Part shown: piece by piece, positions 13,348 to 22,370 of the stretch
How positions within the stretch are numbered: position 1 is the first letter of the stretch
Layout of the letters: every line of letters begins with the position of its first letter
DNA from: an uncultured Oscillospiraceae bacterium
GTDB taxonomy: Bacteria > Bacillota > Clostridia > Oscillospirales > Acutalibacteraceae
Length of the DNA stretch: 22,458 nt
Assembly (NCBI GenBank): GCA_900556765.1
Contig: USQH01000008.1
Coordinates: forward strand, 1 to 22,458
Direction: 5' to 3'
Position numbers and translations under genes: made by a program
The notes under the pieces: model-generated
The model's database searches: none
What the model saw: the letters and a program-made list of their open reading frames with translations, nothing else
What the model was told of the DNA's origin: nothing

Positions 13348-13388
13348 AAAGAAGTCGCACGCCGATATAAACGGCGCGCGACTTCTTT
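13348..13388. terminator. terminator hairpin between fba and the convergent GNAT gene
   Basis: A 17-bp stem with a single A/C mismatch (13348-13364 with 13372-13388) and a 7-nt loop. The stem ends in TTT on either strand, so it may serve both converging units. Confidence 0.78.
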
Positions 13389-13451
13389 GTTTATACTACG
13401 ATTAAAAATGCAAATTACCGTTTTGCGTCGGCAAACGGCTGATCGGACAGT

Positions 13452-13934
13452 CTACACCTCGATATAATATGGGCATATATCCTCGTATTCGCCGCTTTTG
13501 AGCCGAAATCCGCCGGGTATCGTTCCGAGCTGATGAAAGCCGATACGCTCGTATAAATGTCGGGCGTGTATGTTCGTTTTCACCACCGCGTTAAACTGCA
13601 AAATTCTGAACCCAATGTCGTGCGCCCTGGTTATGCAATCTCTCACAAGCTTCTCGCCGATATGCAGTCCCCTGCTTGCCGATGCCACAGCGTAGCTTGC
13701 ATTGCATATGTGACCGCATCTGCCCACATTATTCGGGTGCAGAATTTTGCCTGTGTCCGTGTCCTCGGCGACTCCGCAGTAGCTTTGGCTCGCAAAAAAA
13801 TCCGAGCCGGACGAGTCTGTCAGGCACTCCTCCTGAGGGAACGCGATTCCGTCCTCGACCACCTCATTCCATATGTCTACCATGGCAGGCACGTCAGTTT
13901 CGTTGTATTTCCGAATGTGTATATTGTGACTCAT
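13452..13934 (-). CDS. GNAT-family N-acetyltransferase
   Basis: A 160-residue acetyltransferase of the GNAT superfamily, which moves the acetyl group from acetyl-CoA to an amine. The CoA pyrophosphate-binding motif is SRGLHIGEKLV (near 87-97), followed by the helix RDCITRAHDIGF and the NIHARHLYERIGFHQLG segment typical of the C-terminal half. The N-terminus (IHIRKYNETDVPAMVDIWNE) is the usual first strand and helix and resembles the MnaT/phosphinothricin acetyltransferase branch. The ATG at 13934 is chosen because AAGGAG lies 7 nt upstream (13942-13947), overlapping the stop region of the preceding methyltransferase gene 11 bp away. It is the last gene of a three-gene leftward operon. The acetyl acceptor is unknown. 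Confidence 0.87.
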   Translation of the reverse strand: MSHNIHIRKYNETDVPAMVDIWNEVVEDGIAFPQEECLTDSSGSDFFASQSYCGVAEDTDTGKILHPNNVGRCGHICNASYAVASASRGLHIGEKLVRDCITRAHDIGFRILQFNAVVKTNIHARHLYERIGFHQLGTIPGGFRLKSGEYEDICPYYIEV

Positions 13935-13945
13935 TACGTTTCTCC

Positions 13946-15127
13946 TTATCCGCGGCGCGCACCGTGAACCGCTTTGCCGCATTTCTCCATCATCGCCACA
14001 CACTCAACGTGTTCTGTATGCGGAAACATATCGACCGGCTGTATGCGTCTGACCTTGTACCCCTTTCGGGTCAAAAATCCGATGTCTCTCGCCTGAGTTT
14101 CCGGGTTGCAGGATATGTAAACGATTCTGTTGGGCGAAAGCACGGCGAGCGACCGCAAAAAATCAAGGCTTGCTCCTGCTCTCGGCGGATCCATAATAAC
14201 CACATCCGCCTTAAATCCGTCCGCCGCGGCGTTTACCATGAATTTGCCTGCGTCGTTTTTGTAAAATGAGATGTTTTCAACTCCGTTTAGCTTTGCATTC
14301 ACCTTTGCGTCGGCAATAGCGTCGGGATTAAGCTCCACGCCGATAACTGCCTTTGCTTTTGCCGCGGCGATGATGCCGATAGTGCCCGTTCCGCAGTAGG
14401 CGTCGATCACAGTCTGCGAGCCGTCAAGCTGAGCAAACTCCACCGCCTTTGAATACAGCACCTCGGTCTGCGTCGGATTCACCTGATAAAACGCTTTGGG
14501 CGAAATTCTGAACCGACATCCGCAGAGCGTGTCCTCAATGTATCCGCTGCCGTACAGCACGCGGCTCTTTTCACCCAAGACAAGGCTCGTATACCTGTCG
14601 TTGACATTCTGTACGACTGTCGTAATATCGGGATGTGCCGCCAACAGCGCTTTCACGAACTTTGCCGACGACGGAAATTCCGACCTTCCCGTTACCATGA
14701 CAACCATTATTTGTCCGCTCGTAAACCCGCGACGCACAAGAACGTGCCTCAAAAAGCCGCGCATGGTTGTATCGTTAAACGGGCGCAGTTTAAATTCTGC
14801 GAGCAGTCTGCGTATCGTGACGATGATCGCGTCGGATTTTTCATCCTCGATCATGCAACTGTCAACCGGTACGATATTATGAGTCGATGACTGGTACACA
14901 CCGGAGATTATCCTGCCGCCGCGCTCTCCGAACGCCGCCTGCACCTTATTACGGTAATGAAACGGTCTTTCCATACCGATTATCTCGCTGACATGATGAA
15001 ACCTGCCGAGGAGCTTTATGACCTTGACCTGTTTAAAGCTGAGCTGTTCGGCATAAGTCATATTCTGAAGCTGACAGCCTCCGCACTTTCTTCTGTTCGT
15101 GCATTTCTCAAATTCCGTATTTTTCAT
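13946..15127 (-). CDS. TrmA/RlmD-family RNA (uracil-5-)methyltransferase without TRAM domain
   Basis: A 393-residue SAM-dependent RNA methyltransferase that adds a methyl group to carbon 5 of a uracil in rRNA or tRNA. Iron-sulfur ligands are Cys9, Cys15 and Cys18 (CTNRRKCGGC) plus Cys91 (VDSC). The SAM site includes DAYCGTGTIG, then IMDPPRAG, and the catalytic cysteine lies in YISCNPET; the C-terminus has the family's VDMFPHTEHVE. It starts almost directly at the iron-sulfur motif, so the N-terminal RNA-binding TRAM domain is missing. Its ATG overlaps the upstream paralog's stop by four bases (ATGA), so translation is coupled. The target uracil cannot be assigned from sequence; 23S rRNA is most likely. 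Confidence 0.9.
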   Translation of the reverse strand: MKNTEFEKCTNRRKCGGCQLQNMTYAEQLSFKQVKVIKLLGRFHHVSEIIGMERPFHYRNKVQAAFGERGGRIISGVYQSSTHNIVPVDSCMIEDEKSDAIIVTIRRLLAEFKLRPFNDTTMRGFLRHVLVRRGFTSGQIMVVMVTGRSEFPSSAKFVKALLAAHPDITTVVQNVNDRYTSLVLGEKSRVLYGSGYIEDTLCGCRFRISPKAFYQVNPTQTEVLYSKAVEFAQLDGSQTVIDAYCGTGTIGIIAAAKAKAVIGVELNPDAIADAKVNAKLNGVENISFYKNDAGKFMVNAAADGFKADVVIMDPPRAGASLDFLRSLAVLSPNRIVYISCNPETQARDIGFLTRKGYKVRRIQPVDMFPHTEHVECVAMMEKCGKAVHGARRG

Positions 15128-16485
15128 TCGTTAACTTTCCTTGTCAAAAGTACTACCGTCTCGACGTGATGGGTGCGTGGAAACATATCGACCGGCACGG
15201 CGCGGCATACGCGATAACCCGACTGCTCAAATTCGGCACAGTCGCGCGCGAGAGTGGCGGGATCGCAGGAGACATATACCACTCGCTCGGGGTGAAAGTT
15301 CTCGGCGATAAAGCGCGGCAAACCTTCCTCAAGTCCCTTTCGCGGCGGATCGACCACAACAACATCGGGGCGTATCCCCTCACGCTCGAAGCGGCGCGCC
15401 GCTTCGTATGCATCGGCGCAAATGAATCGTGCATTATTTATCCCGTTTGCGGCGGCGTTAAATTTTGCATCCTCCACCGCCTGCGGAACTATTTCCGCGC
15501 CGACGATCTCCTTTGCCGCCTTTGCCATCGAAAGCCCGATCGTACCTGCGCCGCAGTACAGATCAAGCACGGTTTTTCCGCTCGGTTCGGCAAACTCGGC
15601 GGCAATTCCGTACAGGCGCTCCGCCATGGTTCTGTTGACCTGATAAAACGACAGCGCGCCGATACGCACCTTTACACCGCACAACAGGTCTGTAATGTAT
15701 CCGTCACCGTAGACAGGCACGCATTTTTCGCCCAAAATGACATTGGTGCGTGCGCGATTTATATTCAGCACCACCGTTTTCAGCCGCTCGCCGAGCAGGT
15801 TGCGGAGCATTTCCGTCAATCTATCGACAGCGGGCAGTTCCGTACCGTTGATAACGGCGCATACCATTATTTCGCCCGTCATTTCGGCGCGGCGAATATA
15901 AATATTTCTCATCAGTCCGCTGCCGCTCGTCTCGTCATAGACCGTAATGCTGTTTTGCTCGATAAACCGCTCAAACACGCCGATGATATCGGCAAATTCA
16001 CGCGGCTGGAGCGCACACTCACGGCAATCGACAACGCGGTGACTGCGTTCGGCGTAAAAACCGATTTTGAGCCGTCCACCGTCAAGGGCGAGCGAGTACT
16101 GAGCCTTGTTGCGGTAACCGCTGTCGGCGTAGGATGCAACGATATCGTCGACAGCGACGTCGATACCGCCGATACGTGTCAACGCATCCTGCACGCGGCG
16201 GCGCTTTATGCGACACTCGGCGGCGTAGCTTATGTGGCGAAAGGCGCATCCGCCGCAGGATGGAAATGCGGCGCAGTCGTTGTCCGCTCTGTCGGCGGAC
16301 GGCAAAATCACCTGCTCAATTTTTGCAATAGCGTAGCGCTTGTTGACCTTTATCACACGCACCGAAACGGTGTCCCCGACAGCCGCGCCCTTAATAAACA
16401 GAGCCATTCCGTCGGGATGTGCAACCCCGGAGCCTTCGGCGGTCATTCCGTCGACCGTGACCGTTAAAATGTCGTTTTTCTTCAT
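15124..16485 (-). CDS. 23S rRNA (uracil-5-)methyltransferase, RlmD/RlmCD-like, with TRAM domain
   Basis: A 453-residue SAM-dependent methyltransferase of the TrmA/RlmD family. Residues 1 to about 60 form a TRAM RNA-binding domain, followed by iron-sulfur ligands Cys71, Cys77, Cys80 (CAAFPSCGGC) and Cys154 (VVDC). The SAM-binding motif is DLYCGAGTIG, then VVDPPRKG, catalytic Cys in YVSCDPAT, and VDMFPRTHHVE near the end. In Bacillus a single enzyme of this type (RlmCD) methylates two uracils of 23S rRNA, so this copy is the better candidate for that job. GAGGA lies 6 nt before the ATG. It is the first gene of the operon with a shorter paralog and a GNAT enzyme. No residue looks damaged. Confidence 0.92.
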   Translation of the reverse strand: MKKNDILTVTVDGMTAEGSGVAHPDGMALFIKGAAVGDTVSVRVIKVNKRYAIAKIEQVILPSADRADNDCAAFPSCGGCAFRHISYAAECRIKRRRVQDALTRIGGIDVAVDDIVASYADSGYRNKAQYSLALDGGRLKIGFYAERSHRVVDCRECALQPREFADIIGVFERFIEQNSITVYDETSGSGLMRNIYIRRAEMTGEIMVCAVINGTELPAVDRLTEMLRNLLGERLKTVVLNINRARTNVILGEKCVPVYGDGYITDLLCGVKVRIGALSFYQVNRTMAERLYGIAAEFAEPSGKTVLDLYCGAGTIGLSMAKAAKEIVGAEIVPQAVEDAKFNAAANGINNARFICADAYEAARRFEREGIRPDVVVVDPPRKGLEEGLPRFIAENFHPERVVYVSCDPATLARDCAEFEQSGYRVCRAVPVDMFPRTHHVETVVLLTRKVNE

Positions 16486-16560
16486 TGATTTTCCTCATTT
16501 GCCGACGCACTGCCGCCCGAAACGGGCGTCCGCGGCGTGCTTTTTTGTTTTATACTGACG

Positions 16561-16589
16561 ATTATACCACACCTTTTTGCAAATGAAAA
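16561..16589 (-). promoter_or_regulatory. extended -10 promoter of the methyltransferase operon
   Basis: Read leftward, a perfect TATAAT (16561-16566) is preceded by TGG (TGn extension). The -35 box TTTTCA (16584-16589) is weak at a 17-bp spacing. It is divergent from the sbcD promoter, about 50 bp away. Confidence 0.65.
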
Positions 16590-16635
16590 GCACCGACAGA
16601 CCTTTCGGAGGCACACGGACGAGCAAAAAATGCGG

Positions 16636-16665
16636 TTGAAAGAGGTCGTACGGCGGTGTTATAAT
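16636..16665 (+). promoter_or_regulatory. extended -10 promoter of sbcDC
   Basis: TTGAAA (16636-16641) and a perfect TATAAT (16660-16665) have an 18-bp spacer, with TGT before the -10 box. The leader of about 75 nt ends with AAGGAGG near 16732-16738, ahead of the ATG at 16746. Confidence 0.78.
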
Positions 16666-16745
16666 ACAATTATCCGAACGCCGCGGAAAACAAGGCGCAA
16701 AAGGCACTGATTTTGCGGCGCAAAATCAACTAAGGAGGCCGACCG

Positions 16746-17882
16746 ATGCGGTTGATGCACCTGTCCGATCTGCATATAGGTATACGGGTAAACGAATTTT
16801 CCATGCTCGAGGATCAGGAATACATTCTCGCGCAAATACTCGATATTGCCGAGCGCGAACACCCCGACGGCGTCATTATCGCCGGAGATATATACGACAA
16901 GCCTGTGCCGCCGGCCGAGGGAGTGCGCCTGCTTGACCGCTTTCTCAGCGCGCTTGCCGACCGTAATTTGCCGACATTTATTATCAGCGGCAATCACGAT
17001 TCGGCCGAACGCACTTCATTCGGTGCGCGGCTGATGGACGGCTGCGGAATACATATTGCGCCTGTTTTTGACGGTCAGTGCCGCAACTTTCGCCTGACCG
17101 ATGAATACGGCGCCGTGCGGATATGGCTGCTGCCTTTTATAAAGCCTGCGACCGTTCGCCGCTTTTTTCCAGACCGCGAAATAACAAGCTACAACGACGC
17201 TGTCGCCGCTGTCATCAATCAAACCGAACTGTACGACGGCGAGCGAAATGTACTCGTTTGTCACCAATTTATAACCGGCGCGATCACGAGCGAATCGGAG
17301 CAGGTCACTGCAGGCGGCATCGACAACGTGGACGCATCCCTCTTTGACCGATTTGACTATGTTGCGCTGGGTCACATTCACCGCCCGCAGAGGGTCATGC
17401 GCGACACCGTGCGATACTGCGGCACGCCGCTCAAATACTCATTCAGCGAATCAAAACAGCAAAAGTCGGTCACCATCGTCGACCTCGGTGAAAAGGGTAG
17501 CGTCGACATACGGGAGATACCTCTTACACCGCTGCGCAATATGCGCGAAATACGCGGCAGTTACGACGAGATCACACTGCGCGAAAACTACGCAGGCACC
17601 GATACGAATGATTATATACGCGTTACTCTGACCGACGAGGAGGATGTGCCCGACGCTATCGGAAAGCTGCGCTCGATATACCCAAACATCATGCGGCTCG
17701 ATTATGACAATTCGCGCACCCGCTCTGCCGGGATTATTGACGGCGCCGCCGATGCGGAGCAAAAATCGCCGCTCCAACTGTTCGGCGAGCTGTACGCACT
17801 GCAAATGGGCTGTGAAATGAGCGACGAGCAGGCGCAATTTGTCGAAAACATAATCGAACAACTGACGGAGGATGAGCTATGA
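16746..17882 (+). CDS. sbcD: SbcCD nuclease subunit SbcD (Mre11 homolog)
   Basis: The nuclease subunit of SbcCD, which opens DNA hairpins and trims blocked DNA ends during replication and recombination. The 378-residue protein shows the metallophosphoesterase motifs in order: SDLHIG (7-12), AGDIYD, SGNHDS, VCHQF and ALGHIH, which hold the two metal ions. The C-terminal part (from about 250) is the less conserved capping and partner-binding region. AAGGAGG stands at good spacing before the ATG. The stop overlaps the sbcC start by four bases (ATGA), the usual coupling for this complex. Function is confident. Confidence 0.95.
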   Translation: MRLMHLSDLHIGIRVNEFSMLEDQEYILAQILDIAEREHPDGVIIAGDIYDKPVPPAEGVRLLDRFLSALADRNLPTFIISGNHDSAERTSFGARLMDGCGIHIAPVFDGQCRNFRLTDEYGAVRIWLLPFIKPATVRRFFPDREITSYNDAVAAVINQTELYDGERNVLVCHQFITGAITSESEQVTAGGIDNVDASLFDRFDYVALGHIHRPQRVMRDTVRYCGTPLKYSFSESKQQKSVTIVDLGEKGSVDIREIPLTPLRNMREIRGSYDEITLRENYAGTDTNDYIRVTLTDEEDVPDAIGKLRSIYPNIMRLDYDNSRTRSAGIIDGAADAEQKSPLQLFGELYALQMGCEMSDEQAQFVENIIEQLTEDEL

Positions 17883-20647
17883 GACCGCTGAAGCTAACGA
17901 TGTCGGCATTCGGGCCGTACGCCGGTAAAACGGTCGTGAACATGGAACAGCTCGGTGAAAACGGGCTGTATCTCATCACCGGTGACACAGGCGCGGGCAA
18001 AACGACCATTTTCGACGCCATTACCTTTGCCCTCTACGGCGAGGCGAGCGGCAGTACACGCCAGCCCGATGCGTTCCGCAGCAAATACGCCGACGCCGCA
18101 ACTCCCACATATGTTGAACTGGAATTTGCCTATGGCGGCGGTCGATACACCGTTCGCCGCAATCCGGAATATACCCGTCCGTCCAAACGCGGCGGCGGCA
18201 CAACAACGGAAGCCGCCGACGCTCTGCTCGTTCGCCCCGACGGCTCGACCGTTACCAAGGTCAAGGAGGTCACGCGCGCCGTGTGCGAGTTGATCGGCGT
18301 CGACCGAAGCCAATTTACGCAGATTGACATGATCGCTCAGGGTGATTTTCTGAAGCTGCTGCTTGCTCCGACCGCCGAACGCAGCAAAATATTCCGCAAG
18401 GTCTTTCGCACCGAGATATATCAGCGGTTGCAGGAGCGGCTTAAAGCGGAATTTCGTGAGCTGAACGGGCAGCTCGGCGAGCTTAACCGCTCGCTCGCAC
18501 AGGCGGCGGCAGGAGTCCGCTGTGACAGCGACAGCCCATGTGCCGAGCCGCTTGCGGATTTGCAAAGCTATGAATTACTCCCCGTTGCACAAGCGCTGGA
18601 GCTTATTGACCGCATAGGCGAGGAGGACACCGCTGTTCTCAAACATCTTGACGAGCTGATTGCCGCCGATAACAAGCGGCTGGAGGAGATTAACCGCGAG
18701 CTTGGCAAGGCGGAGAACGCAAAAAAAGCACACGATGAAATGATCGCCGCCGAAAAATTCATTGCCGACAATGCCGACGAATTAGGTCGGCTGAAATCCG
18801 CATACGACGCCGAGACGGCAAAGTTATCCGAGCGCGAGGGGCTTATCGCGCGCAGTGAAAGCATACGCGAAAAGCTCGCCTCCTACGATGCGCTCGACGC
18901 CGCTGACAAAAGCATTGCAAAACTTCAAACCGATATTACCGACGCCGAAAAGCAGCGTGCGGAAAAGTCGGAACAGTTACAGCGGCTCATATCACAGACC
19001 GCCGCGGCAAAGGAGCTGTCGGCAAAGCTTGCGTCGGCTGACGCGGAGCTTGTTGCCGCAAACAACGAAAAATCGCTTGCCGACGAGCGTATGAAACGGC
19101 TCGGTGAAGTTTCAAAAAAGCTCAGTGAATATAATGAGTTAAAGCAAAGATATAACAACGCACTTAAGCATTACAACGAACTGAAATTGAAAAATGAAAC
19201 CGCGGCGGCAAACGCCGCCGACCTCGAACGCAGATGGCTGGACGAACAGGCAGGCGTGCTCGCCATCGGACTGAAATCGGGTGTTCCCTGCCCGGTTTGC
19301 GGCTCATGTGAACATCCGTCACCTGCTTTACTCACCCCCGATGCGCCGAGCGAGGAATCGGTCAACGCGGCTAAAAAAGAGCGCGATGCCATTTCCGCCG
19401 AAACCGCAGCGGCAAGCACCGCCGCCGGTGAGCTTAAAGGTCAGGCGATATCGCTCGGCAAAGAGATTGAGCGCCTGAGTGCCGAATTTGTCGGCGAATG
19501 TGAAAAATGTGCACTGCCGACGGCGATAGCACAATGCTCACAGCGGCTTGCAGAGCAGCTTAAAGCCCTGAAAGCTGTCGCCGACGCCGCCGAAAAAAAC
19601 GCAAAACGGAAAAAGCAAGCCGATGCCGCACTGCCAACCCTCGAAAAGGAGCAGGAATACGCGCGTGTGACATTAAATCAACTTGAGCAGGAGCTTGCGC
19701 GGCTGACCGCCGAGCTGAACGCGGCACGCAGAGAGCGTGAAAAAGCCGCGTCAAATCTGCCGTTCAAAAGCCGTGACGACGCAAAGCGTGTGATTGACGA
19801 GCTTTGCAACAAAAAAGCCGCAATGGACGCCGCACTTGCTGATTCCAAGAAAAAATACGAGCGTATGGACGCCGAAATGACTGCCAAACGTGCCGCCGCA
19901 AAGGCGCTTGCCGAACAGCTAAAGGACACAACTGCCGCCGATACGGACGTGCTCTCTCATGACAGTGCCGCCGTTACGGAAAGCCGCGCACAAAAGCAGC
20001 GGCGGCGCGACCTGCTGTGTGCCCGTATGAGCGGCAACGCCGCCGCAAGACGAGACATTGCCGAACGGAGCAGAGCGCTGGGCGGCGCGGAGGAACGCTG
20101 GAAATGGGTAAAGGCGCTTGCCGACACAGCCGGCGGCACGGTCGGTGACAAGGACAAAATCGCCCTTGAAACATACGTTCAGACCACCTATTTTGACCGA
20201 ATCATACGCCGCGCCAATCTGAGACTGATGACGATGAGCGGCGGTCAATACGAGCTGCGTCGGCGCATAGACGCCGACAACAAGCGCTCGCAAAGCGGAC
20301 TTGAGCTGGATGTCGTGGATCACTACAACGGCTCTGTACGCGGTGTTTCCACCTTGTCGGGCGGCGAATCATTCACGGCATCGCTCTCCCTCGCTCTCGG
20401 TCTGTCGGACGAGATACAGTCGTCGGCGGGCGGAGTGCGGCTTGACAGCATGTTCATCGACGAGGGCTTCGGCTCGCTGGATGAGCAATCGCTGTCACAG
20501 GCGATGAACGCCCTATCCGAGCTGTCAAGCGGCAACCGTCTGGTCGGTATCATATCCCACGTTGCGGAGCTGAAACAGCGCATCGACCGCCAGATCGTGG
20601 TCAAAAAGGACCGTTCAGGCGGCAGCCGCGCCGAAATCGTGGTATGA
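17879..20647 (+). CDS. sbcC: SbcCD nuclease subunit SbcC (Rad50 homolog)
   Basis: The SMC-like ATPase partner of SbcD. The Walker A motif is GDTGAGKT (35-42). Two long Ala/Glu/Lys-rich coiled-coil arms (roughly 180-460 and 490-740) flank a zinc hook CPVC (Cys471, Cys474), which joins two molecules. The ABC signature is LSGGES (826-831), and Walker B ends in Asp861-Glu862 (SMFIDEGFGSLDE), followed by the His of ISHVAEL. At 922 aa it is somewhat shorter than the Escherichia coli protein (1048), with the difference in the arms. All ATPase motifs are intact. Transcription ends at a large hairpin about 30 bp after the stop. Confidence 0.95.
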   Translation: MRPLKLTMSAFGPYAGKTVVNMEQLGENGLYLITGDTGAGKTTIFDAITFALYGEASGSTRQPDAFRSKYADAATPTYVELEFAYGGGRYTVRRNPEYTRPSKRGGGTTTEAADALLVRPDGSTVTKVKEVTRAVCELIGVDRSQFTQIDMIAQGDFLKLLLAPTAERSKIFRKVFRTEIYQRLQERLKAEFRELNGQLGELNRSLAQAAAGVRCDSDSPCAEPLADLQSYELLPVAQALELIDRIGEEDTAVLKHLDELIAADNKRLEEINRELGKAENAKKAHDEMIAAEKFIADNADELGRLKSAYDAETAKLSEREGLIARSESIREKLASYDALDAADKSIAKLQTDITDAEKQRAEKSEQLQRLISQTAAAKELSAKLASADAELVAANNEKSLADERMKRLGEVSKKLSEYNELKQRYNNALKHYNELKLKNETAAANAADLERRWLDEQAGVLAIGLKSGVPCPVCGSCEHPSPALLTPDAPSEESVNAAKKERDAISAETAAASTAAGELKGQAISLGKEIERLSAEFVGECEKCALPTAIAQCSQRLAEQLKALKAVADAAEKNAKRKKQADAALPTLEKEQEYARVTLNQLEQELARLTAELNAARREREKAASNLPFKSRDDAKRVIDELCNKKAAMDAALADSKKKYERMDAEMTAKRAAAKALAEQLKDTTAADTDVLSHDSAAVTESRAQKQRRRDLLCARMSGNAAARRDIAERSRALGGAEERWKWVKALADTAGGTVGDKDKIALETYVQTTYFDRIIRRANLRLMTMSGGQYELRRRIDADNKRSQSGLELDVVDHYNGSVRGVSTLSGGESFTASLSLALGLSDEIQSSAGGVRLDSMFIDEGFGSLDEQSLSQAMNALSELSSGNRLVGIISHVAELKQRIDRQIVVKKDRSGGSRAEIVV

Positions 20648-20676
20648 CTCCGATCACCCGATGAACAATCTTTGTC

Positions 20677-20741
20677 TATCAAACTAAAAAACGCGGATAA
20701 CGGCACAAATCAGTGTCGCTACCCGCATTTTTAGTTTGATA
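20677..20741. terminator. large bidirectional terminator between sbcC and the convergent DUF4097 gene
   Basis: A long stem pairs 20677-20696 with 20723-20741, mostly perfect, with A-rich and T-rich stretches on opposite arms and a 26-nt top that can fold further. It lies between two converging genes and can end transcripts from both sides. Confidence 0.75.
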
Positions 20742-20785
20742 AATAAAAAGATTACAGAAATCTGCAAAAATTGCTGTCAGCCGCC

Positions 20786-21598
20786 TCAGTTTGCATTTTG
20801 AAATTTGATAGTAATGGCTCCGACGCCGCCGTCGATTTCCACTCTGTTGTCACCGCCGCCGAAAACGGCGCCGTCCGCAACTTTAACATCGTTGACCGTT
20901 ACATCGCCGATGCCCTTATCAATATCAACGCGGTAATCGTCGCTCGAGCCTATAAGTACCAGCTTGGACGATCCGACACCCATATCAAAATCACATTTGC
21001 CGGTCAGCCTGCTTGTCAAATTCACTTCTCCGACACCCATGTCAAAGTCAAGATCTGCAAGACTGCCGCCGTTAATGGTCACCTTTCCCGCACCGCTGTC
21101 GATATCGGCGCGGCGCTTTGCCGACAGTTCGTTTATATTTACCTCACCGGCGCCCAAATCGAGTTTCAGCTCGTCCGCCGTCAGGCTGTCGACTGTGACA
21201 CTTCCTGCTCCGGATTTAACCGTCGCCTTGCGAAATTCCGTTCCTTCGGGAATATACAGCGTCAGCTTTGCCGCAGCGTTATAGGAGTTCCAAAAGCCCT
21301 TTTTATTTTCGATTTTCAGAACACCGTCATTTTGCTTAACGGTCAGATGCTTTAAATTGCTCTCCACACGGAAATCATCGTCGGTCGCGATAACAAGCTC
21401 CGCCGCACCGATGTCTATGCGCAGTTCGCTTATTTCGCCCGATATGCCGTAGGTTTGCGTATCGCCCACCGCTCCTTTTATTCCGAAAAGTGATGTAACC
21501 GACGCGATCGCAGTTACAATGCCGCCGATGATACTTACGCAGAGTACGACAGCAAAGGCTATCGCAAGGTACTTAATTACCATCTGCACCTTTGTCAT
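20786..21598 (-). CDS. membrane-anchored DUF4097 beta-strand-repeat protein
   Basis: A 270-residue protein with one N-terminal membrane segment (about 9-34) and an outside part made of short repeated beta strands. The repeats read as SGAGSVTVD, LGAGEVNIN, SGAGKVTING, MGVGEVNLT, MGVGSSKLV, KGIGDVTVN and GGVGAITIK, each about 20 residues apart. This is the DUF4097 right-handed-beta-helix type, often found next to LiaF-, PspC- or LiaRS-type envelope-stress genes. The ATG overlaps the stop of the LiaF-like gene by four bases (ATGA), so the two proteins are made together. Nothing suggests catalysis; a sensory or structural role at the envelope is inferred from context. Confidence 0.87.
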   Translation of the reverse strand: MTKVQMVIKYLAIAFAVVLCVSIIGGIVTAIASVTSLFGIKGAVGDTQTYGISGEISELRIDIGAAELVIATDDDFRVESNLKHLTVKQNDGVLKIENKKGFWNSYNAAAKLTLYIPEGTEFRKATVKSGAGSVTVDSLTADELKLDLGAGEVNINELSAKRRADIDSGAGKVTINGGSLADLDFDMGVGEVNLTSRLTGKCDFDMGVGSSKLVLIGSSDDYRVDIDKGIGDVTVNDVKVADGAVFGGGDNRVEIDGGVGAITIKFQNAN

Positions 21599-22278
21599 TT
21601 AATATCCACACCTCCGAACATACAGTTGCCGTTTATATACACGGTAACCGAGTTGCCGCTTGCCGCGGCGTGCTTTTTATCCGACACACCGCCGAAAATC
21701 GAGTTAGAGTTTATCTTCACATTTACGTTGTCCGGCATGATAATATCAATGCCGCCGAATATAGCGCTCGCTTTTATAACGCAATCTCTGTCAATGATAG
21801 CGTTAGTCAGGTCGCATTTGATTCCACCGAAAACAGCCGTCAGCTCCGCTCCCTCAAACACCTCTCCGGCAAAATTCATATTTGTGCCGGAAAACGCGGC
21901 AAAGCCGTTCTTCATCTGACCGCCGTTAGCCTCCAGCTCTTTTATGATTTTTTCGCTTTTACCGCCGATAATTCCGCCGAATATCATCTTGAAACCTATA
22001 ATGATAATTACAGCGGGAACGGCCAGTTTCCAAAGCAGGTCGAAGCTCACAATATCCTGACAGCACAGCAGCAGGAAAACGCCGATCAGTACACCGATGA
22101 GATTGCCGGTCTTATCCCTTTCGGTTATAAGTCCGATTGTGCAGGGAACGATGATGAACAGTGTCCACCATCCGTCAAAAAATATGTTGACGTCGATAAC
22201 ATCAAGAGCGGTAAGTGCAAACAGTACTCCGAACGCCACTAACACCAGACCCCACAGGACCTTGCTGACTTTTTTCAT
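21595..22278 (-). CDS. LiaF-like membrane protein
   Basis: A 227-residue protein with four hydrophobic segments in the first 105 residues and a soluble C-terminal domain built of repeated FGG strands (VFGGIKCDL, IFGGIDIIMP, IFGGVSD, MFGGVDIK). This is the architecture of LiaF and related proteins, which in Bacillus hold the LiaRS two-component system inactive until cell-wall antibiotics or envelope damage act. No sensor kinase or response regulator is seen here, but the window ends 180 bp upstream. GGAGG (22289-22293) lies 10 nt before the ATG. It is the first gene of a pair with the DUF4097 protein. The family is fairly clear; the partner and stimulus are unknown. Confidence 0.85.
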   Translation of the reverse strand: MKKVSKVLWGLVLVAFGVLFALTALDVIDVNIFFDGWWTLFIIVPCTIGLITERDKTGNLIGVLIGVFLLLCCQDIVSFDLLWKLAVPAVIIIIGFKMIFGGIIGGKSEKIIKELEANGGQMKNGFAAFSGTNMNFAGEVFEGAELTAVFGGIKCDLTNAIIDRDCVIKASAIFGGIDIIMPDNVNVKINSNSIFGGVSDKKHAAASGNSVTVYINGNCMFGGVDIK

Positions 22279-22341
22279 AATAACTGTTCCTCCCCATTAG
22301 AAAAATGTGTATTTCAGAAAAAGAAAAATTTCTTTAATTCC

Positions 22342-22370
22342 ATTTTAGCATACTGTGCAAAAAAATAAAG
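22342..22370 (-). promoter_or_regulatory. possible extended -10 promoter of the LiaF-like/DUF4097 pair
   Basis: Read leftward, TGC precedes TAAAAT (22342-22347), an extended -10 box, with only a poor -35 match (CTTTAT, 22365-22370) at 17 bp. The surrounding AT-rich stretch holds no gene up to the window end. A weak -35 box would suit control by an activator. Confidence 0.45.

Noticed and set aside
15166..16467. A 433-residue open frame on the + strand opposite the TRAM-containing methyltransferase
   Set aside because: It is the antisense shadow of a gene with full catalytic motifs. Its translation has no recognisable domain and no ribosome site.
20786..21355. Possible CRISPR or tandem DNA repeat suggested by recurring strand motifs in the DUF4097 gene
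   Set aside because: The repetition is at the protein level with divergent codons, spaced about 20 residues apart, and has no constant spacer-repeat pattern.
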